A DNA stretch of 64,000 nt from Planctomycetaceae bacterium (lineage in GTDB: Bacteria; Planctomycetota; Planctomycetia; Planctomycetales; Planctomycetaceae): the NCBI GenBank assembly GCA_041398785.1, contig JAWKUA010000009.1:1-64000 (forward strand), read 5' to 3'. Position numbers and translations under genes: made by a program. The notes below the pieces were generated by a model that ran no database searches, was not told the DNA's origin, and saw only the letters and a list, made by a program, of their open reading frames with translations. Positions 1 to 8,178 of this stretch are shown piece by piece (the stretch's first letter is position 1; every line of letters begins with the position of its first letter).

Positions 1-30
1 GAGACCCAGTGTCCGGGGACACTGGGTCTC
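1..30 (-). terminator. Perfect hairpin, probable terminator
   Basis: Two perfectly complementary 14-base arms (1-14 and 17-30) are separated by two G residues. The hairpin lies 35 bases past the stop of the minus-strand DUF1559 gene, so it is placed to end that transcript. The T-tract that would follow on the minus strand lies outside the window and cannot be checked. Confidence 0.6.
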
Positions 31-65
31 AGATTCGTTACACGTTCGTGGCGAGTCGCGGTTTC

Positions 66-1094
66 CTAGAACAGGGTACCAACTTCGCCGTTCGACATGC
101 TTCCGGCTCCGCGCCAGATGCCGATGTCAACGTTGTCATTGATAAAGTGGACGCTGCCGTCGCCGAACAGAATCTGAGCGCCGCCGACGTGGTTGCTGGA
201 AACTCCGCGAGCTCCCGGCATGTTGTCAGCCACGTCGTCAACCCACGACACCTGGTCAGCACAAACGCCGGCACCCGTCAGACAGCCCTGGTCATTGGCA
301 GGACCTTCCTGAGGAGCCACCTGGCCCTTGTTGTTGCCCTTGTTCGGGTTTGCAGCGTTCGGCGGATTGAATGTGTCCGCGTGGCAGAAGCCCGTCGTTG
401 CCGCCCACCACTTGCAGCGCTGACCGGTAATGTTGTCGGGACCGCCGCTGTAACGGTTAAACAGCACGCCGCGATGAACTTCACCAACCATGGCCGTGTT
501 GCTGGTGCCGTCCACGACGTCTCGCATCGACGTTCCCGAAAGATTCATCATCCCCCGGACGGCCTGTGGATCAGCAAAGTGGCTGTGGCTGTTCTTGGCG
601 TTGCCGCCGATACCCGCATAGTTGGTCGGCTTTTCCGATCCGACAAACAGCGTGTTGTCGCTGGGGCAAAGGTAGCCGGGAATTGTGGTTCGCAGCAGAA
701 CCAGCCGTCGCGTAGCACCCGGAGCAAACGGTCCACACGTATAGATCCCGACGTCAGTTCCCGTGGCATTGGCCGTGTACAGCGGCCCCTGTTCCATCAT
801 CGGAAGAATCATGACGCGCCAGCTAAAGCCGGAACCTTCGACCCACCCCGGACAGCCGTCGTAGGCCATCTGGCCGCCGATCTTTCCGGGAGGAAAGACC
901 GAATGCGTATCGTGGTAGTTGTGCAGTGCAAGTCCAATCTGTTTCAGGTTGTTCTTACATTGCGTCCGGCGAGCCGCCTCGCGCGCCTGCTGGACCGCCG
1001 GTAGCAGCAGCGCGATCAAGATGGCGATGATCGCTATCACCACCAGCAATTCGATGAGCGTAAATGCCCTTCGAAAACGAGTGAAGCACTTCAT
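66..1094 (-). CDS. DUF1559 domain protein with prepilin-type N-terminus
   Basis: A 342-aa protein of the planctomycete DUF1559 family, exported through a type II secretion/pseudopilin-like signal; the cellular role of the family is not established. Residues 10-30 hold the FTLIELLVVIAIIAILIALL methylation/hydrophobic segment, followed by LLPAVQQAREAARR. The C-terminus has the H-x9-DG signature (HVGGAQILFGDGSVHF). The start is set by AAGGAAC about 6 bases upstream of the ATG at 1094. A perfect hairpin follows the stop. A second DUF1559 gene lies at 52906-53940. Both appear to belong to the chromosomal background rather than to the inserted element. Confidence 0.95.
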   Translation of the reverse strand: MKCFTRFRRAFTLIELLVVIAIIAILIALLLPAVQQAREAARRTQCKNNLKQIGLALHNYHDTHSVFPPGKIGGQMAYDGCPGWVEGSGFSWRVMILPMMEQGPLYTANATGTDVGIYTCGPFAPGATRRLVLLRTTIPGYLCPSDNTLFVGSEKPTNYAGIGGNAKNSHSHFADPQAVRGMMNLSGTSMRDVVDGTSNTAMVGEVHRGVLFNRYSGGPDNITGQRCKWWAATTGFCHADTFNPPNAANPNKGNNKGQVAPQEGPANDQGCLTGAGVCADQVSWVDDVADNMPGARGVSSNHVGGAQILFGDGSVHFINDNVDIGIWRGAGSMSNGEVGTLF

Positions 1095-1498
1095 GCACAG
1101 TTCCTTTCGTCAAGAAAAACACCAGAAGACATGTAGGGTGAATCCACGCACGACACACCTCTCGCGTTATCATCTGTAAGAATCTGAAGGGACGCAAGGG
1201 AATGTGAAAATGTTTTTCTGAAATCTTCCTGTCATCTTCGACGTCCGCGTGGCGCCCGATTCCGGCGGCCGGAACACTGAGACGCCCGGTCCCTTGTCCC
1301 GGATGAAGTCACACGACGCACTCGACCGGCTCCGACGTTCAGGTCGCCGTTGAATTGTCTGTCCGCAACCTTCGACTCGGTGACTGCCTCCGCGTCGGCT
1401 GCGATTCTCGATCAAAACAATTCGCCGCGGTGCTCAGGGCGGCCCCCGCTAAGCCCGAAAGTGACCAGGCCGAAGCGACTCAACAAGGAGACAGAGCG
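1095..1498. other. Intergenic region between divergent genes
   Basis: About 400 bases between the divergent DUF1559 gene and the secreted-protein gene. It must hold both promoters, but I see no clear -35/-10 pair, repeat or RNA gene. Confidence 0.4.
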
Positions 1499-2503
1499 AT
1501 GGAACTGAACGTCGTTCGACAGTTGCTGGTGGTTTGCGCCGCGGTCGTTATCACGGTTTACGGAACGCATTCGAATGCCGATGACGAGCACCCGCCGGCT
1601 CTAACCGGCAGCGTCTCGTCCAATACCGCACCGGGGAACTCACCGCAGGACTCGGAACGCGAACCCGCCGAGGAAGAACACGTTCCGCCGCAGGTCGAGC
1701 TGATCGACGGTGGAACGTCGCCGGCAAACGCACTGAAACTCTATGCACAGGCGGCGGCCGCCGGCGATCATGAGGCCGCACTGCTGATGTTCGACCCCGG
1801 CGTCCGGTCGCTGTTCAGAACGGAAATGATCGTCGAACGCACGCTGTTCGAATCAACGATTTCGGAATACGCAACATTCGGCGAACCGGATTTCGAACTC
1901 GGCGGGACGCTGCAGCTTTACGCGCAACGCGACCTGGTGCGTCCTCGTTCCGCGAAGATTCTGGAAACACGCCGGATCGACGACGACCGGACCGTGATGA
2001 CCGTCCTGACGACCGAAAAGAGCTACAACGATGACGAAGATATGAGGGTGATCCGCCAATACGTCGCTGTCCGAATGAACGACCGCTGGTATCTCTTCCG
2101 GCCGCTCGGATCACTCATCCAGCTCATGCGCGCCTTTGAGCCCGACACGAGCATCCTGCGAATCTTGAGTTATGCGGACGAACCGCTTCGTGAATCCGCT
2201 GATTTCGAAGAGCGCTATGAAGTCCCCATCGAAACGATCCACGAAGAAGTCGTCAAGCTGGCAAAAGACGAACAGGTTGCCGCGATGGAAGCAAAAGCCA
2301 TCACCGCGCGCCGGCGATTCGATTCCGCGATCACACGCCTCATCCGGGGCGACATCACTTCCCGCGGGGACTTCAAAAAGTCCGTCGATTCCGAAACCCT
2401 GGGCCTCGACTCGGTCGTCGAACAACAGTTGAACCTGCTGAAAGCCCTGGTCACAAACCTCCAGAACCTCCTGCCGCCTCAGCAGACGCCCGGGCCGCAA
2501 TAA
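1499..2503 (+). CDS. Secreted protein of unknown function
   Basis: A 334-aa protein with a signal peptide (basic residue, then LLVVCAAVVITVYG, ending near HSNAD). The mature part begins with an acidic/proline stretch, then an alpha/beta region starting ALKLYAQAAAAGDHEAALLMF that resembles the NTF2/SnoaL-like layout only in general terms. The frame is open further upstream, but the ATG at 1499 has AAGGAG about 9 bases before it and puts the signal sequence at the N-terminus. It lies just outside the putative element boundary. No function is proposed. Confidence 0.75.
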   Translation: MELNVVRQLLVVCAAVVITVYGTHSNADDEHPPALTGSVSSNTAPGNSPQDSEREPAEEEHVPPQVELIDGGTSPANALKLYAQAAAAGDHEAALLMFDPGVRSLFRTEMIVERTLFESTISEYATFGEPDFELGGTLQLYAQRDLVRPRSAKILETRRIDDDRTVMTVLTTEKSYNDDEDMRVIRQYVAVRMNDRWYLFRPLGSLIQLMRAFEPDTSILRILSYADEPLRESADFEERYEVPIETIHEEVVKLAKDEQVAAMEAKAITARRRFDSAITRLIRGDITSRGDFKKSVDSETLGLDSVVEQQLNLLKALVTNLQNLLPPQQTPGPQ

Positions 2504-2545
2504 TCGCCCCGCCCCGAAACCTTCCGGTTCCGAAAAGATAAAAAT

Positions 2546-2569
2546 AGCGGTGGAGGGACTCGAACCGGC
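2546..2569 (-). other. tRNA 3'-end scar (T-loop plus acceptor strand), probable attachment site
   Basis: On the minus strand this stretch reads GGTTCGAGTCCCTC followed by CACCGCT and then A and T residues. That is the T-loop, the 3' half of the T-stem and the 3' acceptor strand of a tRNA, but the 5' half of the T-stem is not complementary and no tRNA body follows. This is what an integration junction in a tRNA gene leaves behind. It shares 11 bases (GGACTCGAACC on the plus strand) with the tRNA-Val at 39540-39613, but its acceptor differs, so it may record a different insertion event. Confidence 0.5.
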
Positions 2570-2750
2570 GAGGAAAAACACAGGGAAAATGTCTCCTGAA
2601 GGCACTGGTGGCACACCTGGTGGCACACTTGATGACGACGCCTGCCTGCTCCGTCTGATTCGTGCCTGGCCCGAGCTGACCGACGACGTTCGTCGCACCA
2701 TTCTGCACGCCGCTGACATCAACATCGGTGTCGATCCCGGTCCGGGTTGA
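2550..2750 (+). pseudogene. Short ORF reading out of the tRNA scar
   Basis: A 66-aa frame beginning MEGLEPARK, where GLEP is the translation of the tRNA T-loop, and continuing with DACLLRLIRAWPELTDDVR. From memory, such tails occur at or beyond the C-terminus of planctomycete integrases whose genes overlap an att site; the nearby integrase ends in the same way (VPTGLEPVTF). It is most simply a leftover 3' end of a deleted integrase-linked gene. It might instead be a real small protein; no convincing ribosome-binding site is visible. Confidence 0.35.
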
Positions 2751-2968
2751 GCCGTCGCGTAACGTCGCGGGGGGCGGTGGGGAAGGAAGTGGTTTGAGGC
2801 CCCTCCTCCGTGTGCTTCGGACGTCGGCGACGCTGTTCGGCCGACTTGTTCTTCGGCGTCGGGATCGGTGGTTGTTATCGGCTGCGGGGCCGCAGTCGGT
2901 CGGGTAACGGGAGGAAATCGAAGCGGAATGTAACCGTGCCGGGTTGGAGTCCGGCACGGATTGGTGGG

Positions 2969-3241
2969 TTAGTTGCCGTTCGCCTCGGAGTCGCCGTTGG
3001 CGGACTGGCGGTCGGTGATCCAGGAGTGGGCCTGGTCGCTGAGTTTCGCGAGGATCAGCAGGTCGTCCCGGCCGAAGTTTCGCGTGTGTTTCCAGTCGTT
3101 GCCGTCGCGGTAGCTGCGGTCGAACTGCACGTTGTAGAACAGATAGCCGTCGCTGTTGCGGTTTTCGAAGATGGCTGCTCCGATGCGACCGATCCGCAGA
3201 CGGTGAACGGGTTGATTGTTGGTTGTGGTTTCCTGTGACAT
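2969..3241 (-). CDS. Small conserved protein, paralogue A
   Basis: A 90-aa protein (MSQETTTNNQPVHRLRIGRI...). It is a close paralogue of the next minus-strand gene (3730-3999): both contain PVHR-RIGRI-AA-FEN, the NVQFDR-YR-GDDWKH core and FGRDDLL-LAK--DQ-HSWI. The size and the strand-rich FENxxxxGxxxxNVxFxRxY pattern suggest a small single-domain nucleic-acid-binding fold, but this is a guess. The start is set by an excellent ribosome-binding site (AACGAAAGGAG, 6 bases before ATG), which excludes the longer open frame. It sits in the accessory block next to ardC. Confidence 0.8.
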   Translation of the reverse strand: MSQETTTNNQPVHRLRIGRIGAAIFENRNSDGYLFYNVQFDRSYRDGNDWKHTRNFGRDDLLILAKLSDQAHSWITDRQSANGDSEANGN

Positions 3242-3729
3242 GACTGTCTCCTTTCGTTGGTGGTTGTGTTGCGGCTGGAACTGCCCAGCCATACGCGTAC
3301 CTGGCCGCGTTCGGGACCGGTGTCATGGCCCACACGGTCTTTTGGTGCGGGCCGGCCATTGACACCGTCAGGGACCGAATGTGGCATACGCGATTGGACA
3401 GGCTGGACAGTTTCAGCTTCCGCAACGCTGACGAACGCCAACGGAGACAGTCCGCAGGAAAGCCGTCTCAACCTGGTCACCGTTCGCCAACCGGATCGCC
3501 GCATCGTCGTGTTGCCGCATCTCCGCAAGACCACGGCGACGTGATCTCTCAATTCGACAACCGTGATTCGACGGACGTGATCGCGACGAAGGCAAACGGA
3601 ACGCCGCTGAACCGACGGCCTCGTTCCCGCTGATCGTGCCGAAGCGACTTCAGGCCGGGCCTGTTCGGAACACATCACCCGTCGACCAGGCCATGCGATT
3701 TCGAACAGGCGGCAACCGTCACCAAATCG
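3242..3729. other. Gap without a supported gene
   Basis: About 490 bases between the two paralogous small genes. Several open frames exist on both strands, but they overlap one another and none has a ribosome-binding site or recognisable motif. No RNA gene or repeat was seen. Confidence 0.4.
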
Positions 3730-3999
3730 TCAGCCGGGTTCCGGCCCGGGTTCAGGTTCAGCTCGCTTCTGATCGACGATCCACGAATGCGTCTGATCGC
3801 AGACCTTGGCCAGCACGAGCAAGTCGTCGCGGCCGAAGCTCTTCGTGTGCTTCCAGTCATCGCCTTCGCGGTACGCTCGATCAAACTGCACGTTGAAGAA
3901 CGTCTGCCCGTCCCTCGTGGCGTTTTCGAACACGGCCGCACTGATCCGGCCGATGCGAATCCGGTGGACGGGTTTGTTGTTGGTATTGTCGTCTGACAT
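3730..3999 (-). CDS. Small conserved protein, paralogue B
   Basis: An 89-aa paralogue of the 2969-3241 product, sharing PVHRIRIGRISAAVFEN, the NVQFDRAYREGDDWKHTKSF core and FGRDDLLVLAKVCDQTHSWI, but with a different tail (EPEPGPEPG). The ATG at 3999 is preceded by AACGAAAGGAAC. The tandem arrangement indicates gene duplication within the element. Function unknown; products of this size beside ArdC-type genes are typical of plasmid early-entry regions, which is context and not proof. Confidence 0.8.
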   Translation of the reverse strand: MSDDNTNNKPVHRIRIGRISAAVFENATRDGQTFFNVQFDRAYREGDDWKHTKSFGRDDLLVLAKVCDQTHSWIVDQKRAEPEPGPEPG

Positions 4000-4126
4000 G
4001 GTTGGTTCCTTTCGTTACTCGTTGCGAGCGGCCTCGGTCTTGAAGCCGCCCTTCAGGCATAACGAAGGACCAGATTCGCGAAAGAGTCAACCCCCCTCCT
4101 CCCGCGTTGCGATGCGAGATTGTCGG

Positions 4127-4254
4127 CAGGTTTTTCCAAAACCTGCCCGTCGTCAGCCAAGACGTTATTCCACGTGACGTTGACGCTGCGGTCGAAAGCG
4201 TTCACAAAGTTCACACGCTCAACCTGTGCTCGGCCCGGTTTTGGAAAAACCGGG
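4127..4254. repeat. Pair of inverted twin hairpins
   Basis: Hairpin 1 (4127-4145) is CAGGTTTT, loop TCC, AAAACCTG. Hairpin 2 (4234-4254) is CCCGGTTTT, loop GGA, AAAACCGGG. The two are inverted copies of each other with partly matching flanks. Hairpin 2 begins 40 bases past the ardC stop and can serve as its terminator. Hairpin 1 could end transcription towards the small paralogue. Small size and inverted symmetry also fit a degenerate mobile repeat. Confidence 0.55.
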
Positions 4255-4293
4255 CGACGGCTGGGGACTTGCTTTCGACGAAGCTTTCTCGCC

Positions 4294-5382
4294 TTAGAAC
4301 AGCGTGAGCTGCGTGCTGGCGGACGATGCCGACGCCCCGTTCTCGAATCCGTCTGATCGGTCCAATGCGTCGGAAGTCGCTGCGGCCGTCACCGCGTCGG
4401 ACGTTGCCGTTGTGGTCAACGGCCGCTGTTCCGCTGGCAGCCCCGAGGTTCCCGTGTTGCTGGCGTTAGCCGCTTCACCGTCCGCCGCTTCGTCGAACGT
4501 CGTCCCCAGAATCCGGTCGGCCGACTTCTGAGCGGCTCCGGCGGCGGAAACCACCAGCCGCTTGTCGCCCTTCAGCACGCCGATCCAGTTGTTGATGTAA
4601 GCCGCGGATTGCTCAATCGTCGGCGGAGAAATCCCGGCGGCGGCACACAGAAACGCGGCGGAGATCTCGGCGACCAACTCTTCGCGGCTGTAGTCCGGCG
4701 ACCCGAACGGAGCCGGACTCGAGTCCAGCCCGCGATCGAGTCGGCTCGAATGGCCCGTGCTGTGAGACAGCTCATGGTAGAGCGTGCCGTAAAAGTCCTC
4801 GCGAGTCGCAAACCGTTCCGGAGCCGGAAGCGTGACGGTGTCACACATTGGACGGTACACCGCTTTCGAACCACCGTATTCGATCTGCGGCCCGTTGACA
4901 TAACCGGCAACGATTGCTTCGCACTGCTGCAGTGGTTCGAACGGCACGGCTTCGGGATGTTCCGCCGGAACGTCCGGGATCGCGATCCCGTCGATCTGTT
5001 CGAGGTTGAACGCCGTGTAGTGTTTCAACACCGGCACGGTGATCTCTTCGCCGGTGGCCTTGTCCTTCGTGTCGTACATTTTCCAGAACGTCACGAGCGA
5101 CCCCTTCTCGCCCTTCCGCACCGTTCCACCGGCCGCCCGAGCCTGCTTGAACGTCAGCCAGAAGTCAGACGAATAGCCGCTGCTCCACGACTGCATCGTC
5201 AGCAGCAGCACGTTAATCCCGCGATACCGCTTGCCGCTGCTGAGATTCTTCGGCCAGCCGTCGCCCGTCCCGCGAGCAATCGGATTTCTCCACGGCACGA
5301 CGCCCTGTTCCAGATATTCAATGATGCGATCGGTGACTTCCTGAAAGATGTCCCGTCGAAGTTTGTGCGTTCCTTTCGTCAT
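4294..5382 (-). CDS. ArdC-like antirestriction protein with zinc metallopeptidase motif
   Basis: A 362-aa protein. Residues 8-130 match the ArdC N-terminal ssDNA-binding domain (DIFQEVTDRIIEYLEQGVVPW, SGKRYRGINVLLL, VRKGEKGSLVTFWK). The second domain carries the metallopeptidase motif YHELSHSTGH with downstream EELVAEISAAFL. The family protects incoming plasmid DNA against restriction during conjugation. The C-terminus (about residue 290 on) is low complexity, rich in T, A and S. Start: ATG at 5382; an ACGAAAGGAAC motif identical to neighbouring ribosome-binding sites lies inside codons 2-5, which is odd. It supports plasmid origin of the region. Confidence 0.9.
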   Translation of the reverse strand: MTKGTHKLRRDIFQEVTDRIIEYLEQGVVPWRNPIARGTGDGWPKNLSSGKRYRGINVLLLTMQSWSSGYSSDFWLTFKQARAAGGTVRKGEKGSLVTFWKMYDTKDKATGEEITVPVLKHYTAFNLEQIDGIAIPDVPAEHPEAVPFEPLQQCEAIVAGYVNGPQIEYGGSKAVYRPMCDTVTLPAPERFATREDFYGTLYHELSHSTGHSSRLDRGLDSSPAPFGSPDYSREELVAEISAAFLCAAAGISPPTIEQSAAYINNWIGVLKGDKRLVVSAAGAAQKSADRILGTTFDEAADGEAANASNTGTSGLPAEQRPLTTTATSDAVTAAATSDALDRSDGFENGASASSASTQLTLF

Positions 5383-5510
5383 GCCGCCCTACGCTTCCGG
5401 GCGGGCGGTTCCTGCTGCTGAAGTCATGGGTCTGCCCTTACTTGTTGGTTGTTGTCGTTCTCCGTTGTGGCACGGTTGCGGCCGAAACCGCAACCGTTTT
5501 GTTGCCGTGT

Positions 5511-5783
5511 TCACAGCCGCTCGGTATCAAAATGCATCGTCGACAGCCGCCGGATGCGTTCGATGTCGTAACCCAGCCGCAGGGCCAGATGCTGCAGATC
5601 CGTCATGAGATTGATGATCTGCTCTTCACTGTCCGGCTCGTCAGTCGGCAGCGATTCGCCGTCGTTCGATTTCGCCGTCAGATAAGCCGCCAGCCCGTCA
5701 ATGGCCCAGTCACCCCGAGCTTCATTGGCGGCGATTCGATCGCGGTGCTGATGAGTTGCTGAGGGTGTCGTGTCGTTTGTCAT
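5511..5783 (-). CDS. Small acidic protein of unknown function
   Basis: A 90-aa product (MTNDTTPSATHQHRDRI...) with a central EARGDWAIDGLAAYLTA segment, an acidic linker (TDEPDSEEQ) and a helical C-terminus (LMTDLQHLALRLGYDIERI). The start is chosen for its AACGAAAGGAGAA ribosome-binding site, the same leader as the neighbouring minus-strand genes, which rejects a longer frame. Function not recognised. It belongs to the same block as ardC and the paralogous small proteins. Confidence 0.75.
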   Translation of the reverse strand: MTNDTTPSATHQHRDRIAANEARGDWAIDGLAAYLTAKSNDGESLPTDEPDSEEQIINLMTDLQHLALRLGYDIERIRRLSTMHFDTERL

Positions 5784-5998
5784 GGTATGTTCTCCTTTCG
5801 TTTGATTGACCATGCAGGCCCCCAGCCGTCCGGTCGACGTTCGCGGAGGCCAGGGTCTACGCGCAGCGTTTTGCCGAAGCTGACCCTCTTGCGGTCTGCT
5901 GCAGGCAAACCCTTGCCGCCCGAACGACAGGACGGCACCCTGCATGAACCGTCAATCACAACGAACAGGCGAACGCCCCGGGCAGACAACCACAGCCA

Positions 5999-6096
5999 CC
6001 CACCGGTCACGCGCGCGGCGCGGCGTTCTCCGCCACGGTGTTTCAATCCGCGCCCCGCGTGCGGCCCACCGGTCACGCGCGCGGCGCGGCGTTCTC
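5999..6096. repeat. 32-bp direct repeat flanking a CRISPR-like sequence
   Basis: A GC-rich 32-mer (CCCACCGGTCACGCGC... to ...GGCGTTCTC) occurs at 5999-6030 and again, identical, at 6065-6096. The 34 bases between the copies include GTTTCAATCC followed by a CGCCCCGCG core. No gene is supported here. Confidence 0.8.
6040..6070 (+). repeat. Solitary type I-C-like CRISPR repeat remnant
   Basis: The sequence starts GTTTCAATCCGCGCCCCGCG and continues with a partly decayed palindromic arm. Type I-C repeats have the form GTTTCAATCC-ACGC-CCCGCG-GGGGCG-AC, so the 5' end and core agree well. There is only one copy and there are no type I cas genes in the window, so it is a fossil or chance resemblance rather than an array. 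Confidence 0.35.
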
Positions 6097-6177
6097 TCGA
6101 CGACGCAACTGCATTGAGACTCAGCGTCGAACCACCGGCAGTGGACAACCGCCCGAGAATCGTGCTATCCGGCAGTC

Positions 6178-6537
6178 ATGCCTCAGCCAAAACACACCGA
6201 CGACACGATCCATCACAGCCTGGAAACTATCGACGCCACTCTGACCACCGGCTTCGAAACGCTCACCAGCCACTGGCAATCCGCCACCCGCAAACAACAG
6301 GACAACTTCCGCGACCTCGCCGACGCCATCAGCACCCTCTCCGAACAAATCGAAGTCCTCAGAAACGCCGTCGATGACCTCCGCGAAGAAATCCAATGGG
6401 GCCAGCAAAACGGCCGCGAGAAGCAACTGGGCGACTCATTCGAAACTGAGGGCAGCGACAATTCCGTTCCAATTCTCCAACTGGAGCCACAACGACAAAT
6501 GGCTGCCATCCCACGGCCCGATGGCCATCTGTTCTGA
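6178..6537 (+). CDS. Small coiled-coil protein
   Basis: A 119-aa product whose residues 10-80 are almost wholly helical with heptad spacing (TIDATLTTGFETLTSHW, LADAISTLSEQIEVLRNAVDDL). The tail after about residue 83 changes composition, and a frameshift near 6420 cannot be excluded because another frame is open there. No clear ribosome-binding site. Function unknown. Confidence 0.5.
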   Translation: MPQPKHTDDTIHHSLETIDATLTTGFETLTSHWQSATRKQQDNFRDLADAISTLSEQIEVLRNAVDDLREEIQWGQQNGREKQLGDSFETEGSDNSVPILQLEPQRQMAAIPRPDGHLF

Positions 6538-6836
6538 TTATTCGCGTGAAACGATGCGACACTTGATCGAACCTCGGTTCGTTTGCTCATGTGCTGACAA
6601 TAAGTGACTCGAGGGTTCGCAACTACTTGGACAATCTCAGTGACTTAAAAGATGCACCGGCCGGTTGCAATGCCACCGTTCCTTGGTTGATAGGGGAGGC
6701 GAGGTCTGGCAGACTGCAGCAGCGTATAAATACGGTCATCTGCTGTGAGTGCCGGGAATTGCAGCACAGTTCACCACAGACAACGTTCCGGATGCATTCC
6801 ACCATGAAACGACAAAGAGTAGCCGGAGAGTTCAAC

Positions 6837-7874
6837 GTGAGTAAGCCCTCGATGCTTGTCTTCGTTCTCGTCGCCGGATTTGCGACCCATTCCGAATGTG
6901 CTGTGAGGTCGACCGCCTCAACGTCGCCTCAACAAGCAGTGAAGGAATCGCCGGATTCACCGGCCGGGGTGGTCCGGCGTTTCCTTCTCGCCATGGCAAA
7001 ACGTGATCTCACGGAACTAGAGGAAGTCGCCTTACCCGATGCGGATCTTTCGTTGCTTGTCAAGAACGATGCCGTCTCGGATGCTCAGCTTGAAGAAATT
7101 GGTGCCATTCAGTTTTCGTTTTTGCATCTCGGCGATGAAGTGGCTGTTCCCACGTCGAAGGGACCGGAATCTGTTGTCATGGACAAGAATCGGATTAACG
7201 AGAACCGCCAACAATTAACGTACAAGGGAAATCCTATACCATTTGATGTTGTGCGGACAGAAGGCCGATGGAAAGTAAATCCTAGACCACTCATCGCCGC
7301 GCGAAAGGCGGCAGCGGCGATTCTTGAACTACCCGACTGGAGCGTCGATGAATCAGAAACAACATCACTGGCGCAACCGTTCAAACTTGTGGGATACCAG
7401 TTTCAACCTCCCGCCGGTTTTCGTTTCATAAAATCAGGGAAGCCAGAGGATCAAGTCAACGTGAGTTATTGGGCTGGAAAGATTCGCGAGGACAAATCTT
7501 ATCCACTCCTGCTCGTGTCCATCCTGACAACGCCTGACGACGGCGCGCAATACACGATCGACCGCGCGATAAAGGAGACACTGGATACGTATGTAAAGGG
7601 TCACGAAGCAGCATCCAGCACACCGACGGAGCGCGGCGTGATCAACGGATCTCAGTTCGTTCGAGCGACCTGGGAGGGAGTAGTCCCTGCTGGAGCGCAG
7701 AACGGCATGGCTGGTCGCAGGATGCATGCCATCGTTTACATTACAATTCAAGGACAACAAATCATTCAGATTGTGTGCCTGGATGCTGCTCCCCACCATC
7801 CAGAGGCACTGGAGCAGGCACACCTCGCCGCTTCAACGTTCCGGGTGTCACGCCGTGACGCAGCCAAATGGTAA
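6837..7874 (+). CDS. Secreted protein of unknown function
   Basis: A 345-aa protein if started at GTG 6837, which has GGAGAG about 7 bases upstream and gives a clean signal peptide (MSKPSMLVFVLVAGFATHSECA). Longer starts exist (ATG 6792 or 6804) but lack a ribosome-binding site and would bury the signal. The N-terminal third contains a helix-rich segment (AGVVRRFLLAMAKRDLTEL) of the kind seen in secreted planctomycete proteins. The C-terminal half starts YQFQPPAGFRFIKSG and alternates strands and helices. No family recognised. Confidence 0.7.
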   Translation: MSKPSMLVFVLVAGFATHSECAVRSTASTSPQQAVKESPDSPAGVVRRFLLAMAKRDLTELEEVALPDADLSLLVKNDAVSDAQLEEIGAIQFSFLHLGDEVAVPTSKGPESVVMDKNRINENRQQLTYKGNPIPFDVVRTEGRWKVNPRPLIAARKAAAAILELPDWSVDESETTSLAQPFKLVGYQFQPPAGFRFIKSGKPEDQVNVSYWAGKIREDKSYPLLLVSILTTPDDGAQYTIDRAIKETLDTYVKGHEAASSTPTERGVINGSQFVRATWEGVVPAGAQNGMAGRRMHAIVYITIQGQQIIQIVCLDAAPHHPEALEQAHLAASTFRVSRRDAAKW

Positions 7875-7933
7875 ATGCAGCCCTAAGCACGTCCACCGGC
7901 TCGCTGGATCACAGGAATTCGTAGGCGACGAGA

Positions 7934-8125
7934 TTGCGGGTGCTTCCCTTTTCGCGCAAAGCGCTGGAACAACACGCAGAACTGAAGTCTCGGCTGCGTC
8001 GAGTCGGGCGGCTCGACCTTGCGATCGCCTGCATCGCCCTGGAATACGATGCCACCGTCGTGACGAGGAATCGCTCCGACTTCGAACAGGTACGAGGCCT
8101 GCAGATTGAGGATTGGTCGGTCTGA
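7934..8125 (+). pseudogene. C-terminal fragment of a VapC-like PIN-domain toxin
   Basis: The 63-aa frame contains RVGRLDLAIACIALEYDATVVTRNRSDFEQV-GLQIEDW, the C-terminal half of a PIN domain, including the Asp of LD-AIA and the conserved TRN--DF segment. Full VapC proteins are about 130 aa. The N-terminal half with its first catalytic Asp is missing, and no antitoxin gene precedes it. It is a decayed toxin gene. Confidence 0.65.
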
Positions 8126-8178
8126 ACCTTCCGCCGCGGCGGCCCTCGTGGAGCAACGCCGCGGCGGGTTGCTGGTGG

